Shown: positions 9,926 through 19,292 of the stretch, piece after piece
Layout of the letters: each line of letters opens with the position of its first letter
Numbering within the stretch: the first letter of the stretch is position 1
Assembly (NCBI GenBank): GCA_036365515.1
Contig: CM070877.1
Location: 83,674,522 to 83,738,521 of the forward strand
Origin: Torymus aiolomorphi
Taxonomy: Eukaryota; Arthropoda; Insecta; Hymenoptera; Torymidae
Length of the DNA stretch: 64,000 bases
Direction: 5' to 3'
Program-made: the position numbers and the translations under genes
Notes under the pieces: generated by a model
Told to the model about the DNA's origin: nothing
Seen by the model: the letters and a program-made list of their open reading frames with translations, nothing else
Database searches by the model: none

Positions 9926-10005
9926 GTGAGAGGCAAGGGGACTCACGTAAATCAAGCGCCCCATCGTGAGAGGCAAGGGGACTCACGTAAATCAAGCACC
10001 CCAAA
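9926..10005 (+). repeat. Two 40-bp direct repeats after the transposase
   Basis: The unit starting GTGAGAGGCAAGGGGACTCA occurs twice back to back (9926 and 9966) with one or two differences. It lies between the transposase stop and the right TIR. Confidence 0.85.
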
Positions 10006-10156
10006 GGGAACAGATTTTACTACGTCCACGTCGTTGTTCCTGGGTAACGCTAAATGTAAAAAAATTGAACTTGACATGACTTTTAAGGACAATGTCAAGG
10101 TCACCATTAGATTTCTCGTTGAAAACTACTAAAGAATTAACCTCGCTCAGTGTGAT

Positions 10157-10753
10157 AAAAAGTTTACACAAGATCAGACCGTCATTAAGTTTAAATGACC
10201 TTCAAATGAACGTCAAGGTCCTTCTTGAACTATGTTCTGAGTACATGTTTGGACGTAAAGTTTCACACTCTTTCCGATTCCGCTAAAAAAATAGGGGTTA
10301 CCATTTTAAAAAATGAGGTTGACCTCGAAATAACCTCAAAAATGAGGCTCAAAATGAGGTTCAAGGTCGAATCAGAGGTCACCTTCAAGTCTTCGTTCGA
10401 ACTTACCAAACCTTACCTTTGTTTGTTTTGTTTTACCACTGAACTCGCGAAATTTTTAAGAAATCATACTTTGACCTCAATTTGACCTCTGGGGGCAACC
10501 TCAACCTCATACCTTAATACATATCCGGACGTAAAATTTTCCGCTCTTTCAGATTCCGCTATAAAAAATAGGGGTTACCATTTAAAAAAATGAGGTTGAC
10601 CTTGAAATAACCTCAAAAATGAGGTCCAAGGTCGAATCCAAGGTCACCATTGGATTCCTCGTAAAAAATTACTACAAAGGCGACCTTAACATTTTCCAAT
10701 AGTAATTCAGCTGAGAAATTATTTGGGTGTTTCCAGACTTTTTGGACACGCTG
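10157..10753 (-). repeat. Right long terminal inverted repeat of the mariner-type element
   Basis: Inverted copy of 7879-8475, same length and very similar, ending GGACACGCTG next to TA. Confidence 0.88.
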
Positions 10754-10948
10754 TATATACAACTTACACACAGATTATAAAATGTACCATATAGCAGTCT
10801 GTGGATAGTTTCCTTAAACGGTATAATAATTTTTACTGGATTTTTTGTAGTTTATCCAAAACATTTCTGTGTATATTAATGAATTTTTCTTGTAAAAACT
10901 GACTTTTTCAGTATTTGTTTATTAATATTAACAAATTAAGTAAAAGGG
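10754..10948. other. AT-rich spacer
   Basis: No gene or repeat recognised apart from the continuation of the interrupted dispersed repeat at 10754-10770. Confidence 0.3.
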
Positions 10949-11082
10949 CCCCGCACACAATGTATGGAAAAAAATCATCCAGTCAAATTTTGAGGGGTTT
11001 TGCCCATAGGAACTTTTGTTGAGGACCTCAAGATCTAATCCAATTTCACCGTATGATTATTTTCTATACAATGTGTGCGGGA
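10949..11082. mobile_element. Small MITE with ~29-bp inverted ends
   Basis: CCCGCACACAATGTATGG at the left pairs with CTATACAATGTGTGCGGG at the right; 134 bp in total, no coding capacity. Confidence 0.65.
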
Positions 11083-11534
11083 TCTTCTATAAAAATGTAG
11101 CAGACATTTCCATTCTCCAATATGTTACCATAATTCTAGAGAAATCTAAAAAAAATTATCTAAAAAAATGAAAAAGACTACCATGATACTTCCCACCGTG
11201 CTTGTAAAGATTAAAGTCTTCCTTTAGAAAAATATAAATACTACCTAATTCATATATTACAATACATGCGTAAGATACTTGATACTATATTTTAGTCTTA
11301 CAACTACTACGCTTCTAGTAGTACTTTTAGTCGTCAATGATTATTATTATTTTTTTTATTTTTTTATTTTTTTATTTTTTTTTTCACTCTTAATAGTTAA
11401 TGATATTTTCATTGTGCCACTGCGATGCGTTCTTTATTTGTTGTATAATATCATGCAGATGTATAGTTATTTTAAATAACATCCCTGGTGGAAAAAAATA
11501 ATGCTGATAACAATTGATATCTGCAGTCATCAAA
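11083..11534. other. AT-rich spacer with T-rich low-complexity run
   Basis: Includes a T-rich low-complexity tract at about 11340-11385. Short frames across it are hydrophobic by composition only. No gene seen. Confidence 0.3.
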
Positions 11535-12003
11535 AGAAAAACGAAGAAAATAAAAGAAAACAGAAATTAAATGCAGAAAAATTTCGGAATTGAGATAAAG
11601 ACAACATATCTTTAGATTGTATCAGTTTTCTATAATTATCTAAAGTTATACGTTTATTCTGAATAAAACTGTTGAAAACTGTTTATAAAAAATAAAAAAA
11701 AATTGGAAAATTTTGCTATACACAATTTAATTCGATAATTGAACATATCAGTTAATAACTGAATAAAACTAATAATAAATATTAATCGAACAAAACGGTT
11801 TTAAACTGTTTAACAGTGAAGGAAATTTTGAAGAAAAGTGAAGAAAAATGAAAAAAATTGAAGATTAAAAATTTGTTTGCTGTTGGAATTTGAACATAAC
11901 AGTCAATAACTGAAAATAACTCAAGAAAACTGTTGTATTTGTCTTAATTCCGACATTTTCCTGCAGTTATCTACAATTTTCTTTAATTTTTTTTTTCGTT
12001 AGT
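11535..12003. mobile_element. Putative ~470-bp MITE with diverged ~70-bp inverted ends
   Basis: 11535-11600 (AAACGAAGAAAATAAAAGAA...TTTCGGAATTGAG) pairs imperfectly with the reverse complement of about 11935-12003. Both ends contain a CGGAATT core and a GCAGAAAA/GCAGGAAA phrase. The interior repeats words like AAAACTGTT and ATAACTGAA. The pairing is diverged, so the boundaries are approximate. Confidence 0.45.
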
Positions 12004-12390
12004 GATGTACAGAAAATCCTCCTCCACCCCCGTTGTTCGGCCATCTTGGCTTACTCAAACGGGCTTGTTAATAATTATTATATATATATATCTATTTGAC
12101 ATAAAAACTTTTTACTGTTCTTTTAATAATTTTGGTCTGACTATTTTAATGAAAAATAGTATTCAAATTCTTATCTGATAACGTCATGCTTATCAGTCTA
12201 TACTTAAACTTTGTGTTTAATGATCAGTTTGATATTTTCTATACTTATTTGGAGTAACCAAATATTAGAACATTCTTAATGTAAGTTTAGCAAGTATTTT
12301 TATAAAATAGTACATATCCAACCATTCAAATTCTATAAACCATGCATGTACCTTACTAAAGATAATTAGAATATGCAATATTGTTATAAT
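12004..12390. other. AT-rich flank downstream of the Mutator-like element
   Basis: Includes a short (TA)n at about 12079-12092. The 3' end of the Mutator-like element should lie here, but I found no inverted repeat matching the region upstream of 15975. Confidence 0.3.
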
Positions 12391-13257
12391 TTATTTCGAT
12401 GGAAAAGAAATAAGGTTAAGAGTTCTTATTATGTTAGTAAAGTGTTGTCTCATTATTGTACCATTTGTGCTGTAAGATATTAATGCGGGATCGTTACTTA
12501 AAGCTATGTCTGTAACAAAAGCAGCTGCATAAATACCACAAATACGCATATCTGGTTGGTGCGTGACGGGTATAGTTATAATATCAGACTCAACTATATT
12601 CGGATAATGTTTCTTAAAATATTCTTTTTCTTGCGAATGAAAAAATTCGAGTTCTAAACGATTCAAGCTATCGTAGACTAATAAATTTGACCCATCAAAA
12701 TATGCACAGATCCAGTGTGGAAATTTATTTCCACCTAGGATTTGAATGTGTTTTGATTTATTCGCTTGTTTAAGTAAGTGAAGATAAACAAAGTGTTGTA
12801 CATTATGAATTTCGAAATATGATAAATATTCCTTAACAATTTGCATAAAAAGTTCAACGTCATCATCTTGTAATAAGTAATATGAACAAAGGACGTTTGA
12901 TATTACGTTATCAACATCAATACGTAAATTACATACGTCAAGCACTATCTGATATTCATAATTATTCATTATGCCAATTTGATTTGTTTTTGTTTTACAA
13001 TTATTATCATAATTTACGTCCAATATTCCTGAAAAATCTTCAACAGAGCCACCGATATCCTCTTGAACTGTTGCGTTGTTTTTTTCATGCTTTTGTAGAC
13101 ACTCATTCTTCATTTTTTGAATAAACGATTGCTGATCTTGTAACTTATAAATAGCAATATTTGCGTTTAGTCGATCTTGTGCAATTTCATTTGTCGCGCT
13201 CGACACATCAATTTTACATATTTTTTGTCGTTTGTTATTGATGACTTGTTCTTTCAA
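12391..13257 (-). CDS. Ulp1/SENP-type (C48) cysteine protease
   Basis: About 288 codons. The codon at 13257 is TTG, and the preceding frame ends at a TGA that overlaps it, so this is either the C-terminal domain of the upstream protein joined by a frameshift in an A-rich run, or a separate protein starting further in. The C-terminal half has the C48 catalytic set in the right order and spacing: H181 in FPHWICAYF, D196 in LLVYDSL, Q234 in THQPD and C240 in RICGIYAAAF. Family role: cleavage of SUMO or a similar tag or precursor. In transposons such a domain is thought to process the element protein or act on host SUMO; that is inference. The N-terminal 110 residues are polar and unrecognised. 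Confidence 0.75.
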   Translation of the reverse strand: MKEQVINNKRQKICKIDVSSATNEIAQDRLNANIAIYKLQDQQSFIQKMKNECLQKHEKNNATVQEDIGGSVEDFSGILDVNYDNNCKTKTNQIGIMNNYEYQIVLDVCNLRIDVDNVISNVLCSYYLLQDDDVELFMQIVKEYLSYFEIHNVQHFVYLHLLKQANKSKHIQILGGNKFPHWICAYFDGSNLLVYDSLNRLELEFFHSQEKEYFKKHYPNIVESDIITIPVTHQPDMRICGIYAAAFVTDIALSNDPALISYSTNGTIMRQHFTNIIRTLNLISFPSK

Positions 13258-14138
13258 ATTTTTGCGTTTTTTTTATTCTGTACTTGCTTCTCTTTTTTGC
13301 CTTGTGCTTGTAAAATATACTCAGGCTCTCTTATCGGCATATTTCTGTGAATACGACTATCAATAATTTCAGGTAACAAGCAGTCTATATAAAAAGTAGT
13401 TAACTTTGGTTCCATTTTTTTCCAAAACAGTTCATCGTACTCTTCTCTTACGTATTTAATGCCTTTTTGTGTGTAAAGGATAAATATACAGTATTTCCTA
13501 CCAGTAATGTGTAACTGGCCTTGAACTTGGAAGTAATAATCATGATTTTGATTCATTTTATTTTTGTTATCACGGCTAAAAATACTTCTAATCCGTTGAT
13601 TTTGATCAAGAGCCTGCGTTGGAGTTAAATGAGCAACAGAGCTTGCCGATTTTATTTCAATAATTCCATCTGAACCTATTATTCCATCTGCAGAAGCACC
13701 TAAGTACGGTTGATTTGTGTCAATTATTAGCCCTACAGGCTCAACTTTAATTTTTAATTTATTTTGTATTAACTTTATGGCTTCTGCTTCCATTTCTAGA
13801 CCATATTGAAATTGTGGTAAATCCAACGCTTGAGGATACAATATCTCTTTTACTTTGGATACGCATGACGTGCCAGCTCTTGCTTTACAAATAGGACCAA
13901 ACTTTGATGCAGTAATAAATTTACGTCGTTTTTCATGCCACTCCTCACAATTACTCTGTTGTCTAGTATTGGCTTCTATTTCATCTCGATTACGTGCACC
14001 TTCTTGTAGTTGTTGAAAGTGATGGCGAACTAATTCATCATATACTTCTTTGGCAAGATCGGGCTCCATGTGACTATCGCCGTAATATTTATCGTCCTCG
14101 TGTAAGATAATTTTTTTTTTGCACCTTGCTTTTCGCAT
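13254..14138 (-). CDS. YqaJ/lambda-exonuclease-like PD-(D/E)XK nuclease domain
   Basis: 294 codons from ATG 14138; the frame is open upstream to about 14203, so it is probably the continuation of the transposase protein after a frameshift. Motifs seen: EEWHEKRRKFITASKF (62-80, the conserved entry motif of YqaJ domains), YGLEMEAEAI (112-121), GASADGII with D151, EIK (E161, K163) as the D...ExK catalytic pair, and YYFQVQGQL (201-209). The family degrades one strand of double-stranded DNA or prepares ends for recombination. All expected metal-binding residues are present. The basic tail ends at a TGA (13254-13256) that overlaps the next frame. Confidence 0.75.
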   Translation of the reverse strand: MRKARCKKKIILHEDDKYYGDSHMEPDLAKEVYDELVRHHFQQLQEGARNRDEIEANTRQQSNCEEWHEKRRKFITASKFGPICKARAGTSCVSKVKEILYPQALDLPQFQYGLEMEAEAIKLIQNKLKIKVEPVGLIIDTNQPYLGASADGIIGSDGIIEIKSASSVAHLTPTQALDQNQRIRSIFSRDNKNKMNQNHDYYFQVQGQLHITGRKYCIFILYTQKGIKYVREEYDELFWKKMEPKLTTFYIDCLLPEIIDSRIHRNMPIREPEYILQAQGKKEKQVQNKKNAKI

Positions 14139-14216
14139 AGCAAGCGATTCCTTAAAATTTTTGCTTGATTTTTTACTTCTACTACTTCTGCAACACTTAA
14201 ATCTTCATCTATATAT

Positions 14217-14780
14217 TTACTCAGTGGTTAATACGCATCCCGTATTATATTGTATGGCTGCACATAAGCATCTTGCATGATATGAATCCAAAAAAGCAAA
14301 ATTGCAACGTTTTCCTCCAATAAATTTAGCTACTATGGAGTTGAAATTTTCTGAAGCATTTGTTGTCACTTTTCTTAATAAACTTTTTGTAAAACAGCTC
14401 ACTTTTTTCACAGCTAATTGTATAGCTTCGTATATTTTACATGCCTTTAAAACAGGTATCCAATTTTTCTTTGTCTTTGTTGTTTTACAATTCAAGTTAC
14501 TACTTTGGCAATTCTTATGCTGTCCAAAAACATGATCAACTACATTTAAAATGTCACGTTGAAGTTCTTTTATTCGTTGTTCATCAGTACAATTTTCTCC
14601 GTTTCTTTGCTTAATAAGAAAACTTATTGCTTGACGAATTTTAAAAGCTGATTTTTTAATAAAAAGTCGAAATTGTGCAATATTACCGATTACAGCGGTT
14701 CTAGCAATTTTCCCTCTTGAAGCTTCAACGATTTTGTTACATATTTCTGAATAGATGATTGTAACAGTATAATCTACCAA
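14217..14780 (-). pseudogene. Mutator-like transposase, C-terminal part
   Basis: 187 codons. Its first residues are in the wrong frame relative to the upstream core (a shift near 14760). It contains NASENFNSIVAKFIGGKR followed by SYHARC, the pattern seen at the C-terminal end of the Mutator-like domain just before YqaJ. After the stop at 14217 the YqaJ frame takes over within about 15 codons. Confidence 0.6.
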
Positions 14781-15321
14781 CTCTTACACCATACGCTCCG
14801 TACACGTCATTTTCCAAGAGACTATTATATGTACTGCTATCACCATCACCAATATACGTTTGGTAAATTAATCATGAATTCCAACACTTTTTTGAAATCC
14901 CTTTAAAATAGCATCTGTTTCCATGCTACTAGAACTTTTATTATAATTCCAATTTTTATAGCATTTGTGTATTGCTGGTTTTTTTTTGTAATTTTGCAGC
15001 CTTATAAGATATCAAACAAAACTTATTTTTTATTTCAACGTGTAATATTTTCTTTGTTTCAACTCCTATATGCACTCCAACGCAAACTAAGGAATAAAAT
15101 TCTCCACTCCTATATGACCTTTTGCCATAACCACCGTCTCCTTCAACTTCTATGAAAGGGATACCGTTTATAATGTGACACTTCTTTATTGATCCTTCTT
15201 TTTCAATATTTCCCGCTTCTTTCATAACATCTTCAGCAGCATTCTCTATAATAGGTGTTAAACTTCTACGATAGTTAACGTATGTAGAATGAGCCATGCA
15301 AGGAATATCATTCCTGCACAC
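14781..15321 (-). pseudogene. Mutator-like transposase catalytic core, frameshifted
   Basis: The frame 15321-14956 (121 codons) has CMAHSTYVNYRR, then VEGDGGYGKRSYRSG (first catalytic Asp region) and KILHVEIKNKFC. It breaks at an A-run near 14986. Past this the other frames carry METDAILKGF and, near 14840, IGDGDSSTYNSLLE, which is the second catalytic Asp motif of this family. At least three single-base shifts separate these motifs (about 14986, 14870 and 14760). Confidence 0.6.
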
Positions 15322-15975
15322 ATTTGTTTGAGACCCTCATAACCTGTACCCGTAACAATTGTAGAAAGGACGGCTAATTTATTGATAGACATAATTCTTT
15401 TGTTTTTTCGTTCTGAATGAACCCAGTCTTGAAAACTACAAGTATCACACTGAAATAATAATTGAGTACCTGAACCCTCATTAACGTACTTCCTACAATT
15501 TAAACTTAAATCATTACAGAAAGTGGAATTGTGTTTCTCAAATAAATTATTAAATGAATTTAAAAAATATTTAATATCGACGATCCAACGACCTATAATT
15601 TGTAAATCATCCAAAAAGTTTTTATTTAATGGTAAATGACTAAAATTATTACCTATTCTGTTAACAATATTTTCATTATAGTCTAAGTTTCGCCTATTGA
15701 ATGTTGTGCAAGGACTGTCATCATTTGGATCATCAAAGCGAAAATTAACATTATTACGAGATGCATTGCTAGTTATAAAAGATTCATCTTGTGCGATATA
15801 AGTTTCATGATTATGTGAGGCATTAATATCATTATTGTTAAATTTATTTTGCAGATTAATTTCAATATTTTCATGATTTATTTGTTCAATATTGCATATA
15901 TCTAAATTATTATTAATACCATGCAAATTTTCTTTTACCTTATCACCAGAAACATGCCTTTGTCCACTTTGCCGT
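15258..15975 (-). pseudogene. N-terminal part of the Mutator-like transposase
   Basis: Open from the putative splice acceptor at 15975; first ATG at 15926. An Asn-rich, low-complexity first half is followed by two CxxC-like pairs (about 160-195: FQCDTCSF) and then INKLAVLSTIVTGTGYEGLKQMCAGM, the usual lead-in to the Mutator-like domain. A one-base shift near 15310 moves the frame into the catalytic core, where DIPCMAH follows as expected. Confidence 0.6.
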
Positions 15976-16901
15976 CTAAAGAAAAGAGATAAAAAAAAGA
16001 AATTTTGGTTATATCATAGAATACGCAGGATACGCGCGTACAATATATAGTCCAGTCAACGAAGGTGTAAAATGTACTTCATCGAGGGGATAGCTGAATT
16101 TGTAATATTTCGTAAAACACACCATTTCAAAACGAGAGTAAAAATTGTAGCTTCCAAAAACAGGGTTGACCAATAATTTTGCGAAAAACCACTTGCAAAA
16201 ACAGTTTTTTAGCTTATATATCGTGAACGATAAGAGATATCGAAAAAAAGTACGAAATAAAAGTTGTAGAACGTAAAATTTTATATTAGGTTTAAATTTA
16301 TAATAATTTTTAAACTTGGTTTGTAACAAAAAATATTCAAATTTTATTTGTGGCTAACAATAAAAGATCATGAATACTGTTCTGATTACAGTTAAATTTC
16401 TAACCTTCAAATTTTTGGATTGTAGGAATAAACTAAAATAAATACAATCCAAGTTTGAATAGAAAATATTGGATAGATTTGCGTAATTAAAAAGTAAAAT
16501 AAATTTGAAATTCATAATATTTCAATATTAGTTGTATAATTAAAGACAAAGGAAGAACGCGCGCAGCTTAAACTTGCTAATATTTTAAAAATTAATAGGT
16601 AAATCTTTGAATATTGATTTTTCGCAGACGTAGAGAACATTTCAATCTTATTAAAATAATCTCAATTTAAAAAAAAATTATACTGATAGCGAAAGACCAT
16701 TGTTACTGAATTAAATTGTCTTTTGAATTAAATAAATATATTTAAATAAAAATTCTCGTAATTTTGATCCATGAAAACCTCGATATTTAGATTGTACGAA
16801 CCAAAATCTATAAATAAAGATGCTCCATTTTTCCAATAGCAGTCTCTTGAATACATAGGGAGATAAAAGTAATAGTACTTTTCGGTACTAGGCCATAAAA
16901 A
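15976..16901. other. AT-rich region upstream of the Mutator-like element
   Basis: No supported gene. It should contain a short first exon and the 5' terminus of the Mutator-like element if the splice acceptor is real. The frames present are composition-driven. Confidence 0.3.
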
Positions 16902-16991
16902 ACATTTTCGGGCGCCTGGACAAGTCAGAATCGCTTGAAACAGAAAAAGGGCTCGCGAGAGGCAAATAAAGTCAGTCCTCGAGCGCGCTTG
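16902..16991 (+). repeat. Dispersed repeat, copy B (uninterrupted)
   Basis: Aligns with 7786-7874. The following TACAAC corresponds to 10758-10763, the right flank of the mariner insertion, so this copy shows the empty site. Confidence 0.55.
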
Positions 16992-17309
16992 TACAACAAC
17001 ATAGCATTCAGCAGCAATTCGGCGAATCCTTTTGGATGCTTCCGAGCGCGCCAAGGAGCGCTACTAAGCCACGACTCTTTCTCTCTGGTGGATCGCTGTT
17101 TGCAATTTCTGCGTACTTTTCTTAATTTTATCATATGAAAAAATTGAAATTGGGGTGACCCTGACGTTTTTGAAAGTTGCTTTTTTTAACATCGTTTTTA
17201 AACGGTGTGTTTCACCAAATATCAAAAATGCAGCCGCTACCCTAAAAAAGTTAATTTCAGACCTTCCTTTATTGTCCAACTCATGTTAAAGTTACCGCAG
17301 CATTTAGAA

Positions 17310-17680
17310 GAAACCGACGGTTGAGCGAAAGAAGAACATGTCGAACGTTTCTCGGCGCGAGGATGAAGAACGACGTACTTATCTACGGAGATGAAGAACG
17401 AGGTATCTCGGCGCGAGGATAAAGAACGACGCATCTCGGCGCGAGTATGAAGAACGACGTATTTTGCCGCGAAAATGCAGAACGACGTATCTCGGCGCGT
17501 ATTGCAGCGACGCGTGCGAGCTGCCACCACAAAATTTGAAGAAAAAAATACGCGCCGAGATACGTCGTTCTTTATCCTCACGGTGAGATACCCCGTTCTT
17601 CATTCTCGCGCCGAAATACGTCGTTCATCACCTCCACACCGAGCGTTCTTCTTCCGCTCAGACGTTGAGACGTTGTTTAT
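17310..17680. repeat. Inverted array of a 28-bp minisatellite
   Basis: Five direct 28-bp copies (starts 17351, 17379, 17407, 17435, 17463; consensus CTCGGCGCGAGGATGAAGAA plus CGACGTAT) plus a partial sixth are followed, after about 45 bp, by inverted copies to about 17635. Outer flanks also pair (GAGCGAAAGAAGAAC at 17321 with GTTCTTCTTCCGCTC at 17644). The predicted frames across it are by-products of the repeat. Confidence 0.85.
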
Positions 17681-18734
17681 ATCACAAAATCGCGGTCATC
17701 AGATGCTATTTTAGTGAATTTTTATAATAAAAGAAGCTAACAAAATAATAACATATCTTTGCAAAATATGTACTAGAAAACAGCAAAAAACAAATTTTGC
17801 CAGCAGATAAACCAAAATGATTCAATTAAAAATGGACTGAAATTACATGTTATAAAATAAACAGTAGTACATTGCGTGAAAGTGATTTTATCCTCGTGAC
17901 GCTCGTGTACCAGCTATACGAGTGTGAAAAGGTCAGAACAAGTTAAAATCACCTTCTCGCTAGCACATCGAACAGTATTTTGTGACACGACATTTACAAA
18001 GCATGATTTAGAGCATGATTTTATATTCGAGCATCTGCAAAATCGAGCTTTGTGCACGGAATGCCAAAAATAATGTATGCATTTCTTTGAACAATGTTAT
18101 ACTTACCTGGCTTCTTCTTTATTCCAGTAGGCATGGCAAATATTTATTCTAACAGCAAATTATAAAGTTGAAGACCACGTATGATAACCAAAATGTTATC
18201 TTTACTATAGTCCGATTCCACTTCACATGTAATAAAACTATTAATGTAAATTAAAAATATCGATTTGCTTATTTGAATGAACAATATTTTGCTGAACCAG
18301 TAAATAGTTGTTCAATCGACTGTATTTGTAAATGTCAACAAATACTACACGCACGAACTGTTGTACGTTAGTCAGTGCGCGGAAGTCGAACCGAGGACTC
18401 GCGACTGCGCAGGCAGCAACCTGCAATGATTAGAGCGTGCTTGAACAGGCCGCGGTTAAAAAAACTAGTAAGGGAGTACTATCCCTACGCCATCAGTCGA
18501 GTGCGAGTTCGATCGTCTTTGACTTCGGAGGTACTTCGATTTGGCAATGTCACACGATCGTTTGACCGCTTTTGGATAGTTTTCTTCTGCTTGCTAGAAC
18601 TGTACCTATATACTTCCGTGCAAATAATAAAAATTAGTGAGTGGAGCCGCCGAATAAAGATGATGATTCTGCAGCTCTAATTCATTATTACAAAATATAA
18701 AGATCTATTGACATTTTCACATAAAGCATTAAGT
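17681..18734. other. Intergenic region, no gene seen
   Basis: Mostly AT-rich with a moderately GC-rich patch at 18360-18560. Open frames of 60-100 codons show no domain or bias that I recognise. Confidence 0.3.
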
Positions 18735-18882
18735 ATCTGTGATCTCAGGTTTAGTGCGCCCTCTGTTTATCCTATGCGGTGGGCCCATAAGAACTAAATC
18801 ACCTGTACGGACAGAAGATAGTTTTTATGGGCTCACCGCACGGTATTTACAGATGGCGCAGCTAAATCTGGGATCTCAGATT
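18735..18882. mobile_element. MITE with ~60-bp inverted ends
   Basis: Nearly the whole 148 bp folds: CTCAGGTTTAG...TGCGGTGGGCCCATAAGAACT on the left pairs with AGTTTTTATGGGCTCACCGC...CTAAATCTGGG on the right. No coding capacity. Confidence 0.75.
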
Positions 18883-19292
18883 GTTTATCAACACCAAACG
18901 CATCATTTCAAATCGCGCAAACTTCCTAATCTCTTTGCGACGATGCTAAATCGTGTGTGCAATGACCGGCTGAGCATAAAGCATTTTATTCATTTGCTTA
19001 TATTCACTCTAAAAGTTAGTGAATCACATTCAAACGGATGCATAATATTTATGGGATATTACATGTGCATTTCTTACAGTTTTATCAAAGTCAGATCGTT
19101 TTCAACACTTTCATAAGTAAAACTGTGGAGAACGTCATGACCCATAAGACAACGTGTTAATGGCGTAAACATGAAATTAATATTAAACTTTTTAGATAAC
19201 AGAAAAATCACACATAGTTTTTGTAATCTTCCGCAGCACTTTCAGCATAAAAGGAAAACATTCTGAGCCCTAGTGTCTAACACAAGGGTTTA
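18883..19292. other. Intergenic spacer before the satellite
   Basis: AT-rich, no gene or repeat recognised. Confidence 0.3.

Larger units (their letters stand above)
7879..10753 (+). mobile_element. Tc1/mariner-type element with 597-bp TIRs, DD41D
   Basis: The ends are inverted (CAGCGTGTCCAAAAAGTCTG...) and flanked by TA, the target of this superfamily. The inverted repeats are 597 bp each, far longer than the ~30 bp of a typical mariner. The interior holds a transposase gene broken by one frameshift. The spacing of 41 residues between the second and third catalytic Asp matches what is known as the DD41D (rosa-like) group, an assignment from memory. The insertion site is supported by an uninterrupted relative at 16902-16992. 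Confidence 0.88.
12391..15975 (-). mobile_element. Mutator-like element with YqaJ exonuclease and Ulp1 protease domains
   Basis: Five consecutive minus-strand frames read, in order, a Cys-containing N-terminal region, a Mutator-like transposase core, its C-terminal part, a YqaJ-type nuclease and a Ulp1-type protease. Joints between neighbouring frames are single-base shifts within matching motifs, so the first four are pieces of one protein. A pyrimidine tract ending TTTAG near 15975 followed by an open frame suggests a splice acceptor, so an upstream exon probably lies between 15975 and about 17000. Terminal repeats were not found. Two of the three enzyme domains look intact while the transposase is decaying. 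Confidence 0.7.

Noticed and set aside
9926..10005. CRISPR-like repeat
   Set aside because: Only two abutting 40-bp copies, no spacers, and a eukaryotic transposon context.
17237..17714. Several frames of 74-114 codons
   Set aside because: They follow the 28-bp inverted minisatellite and have no domain.
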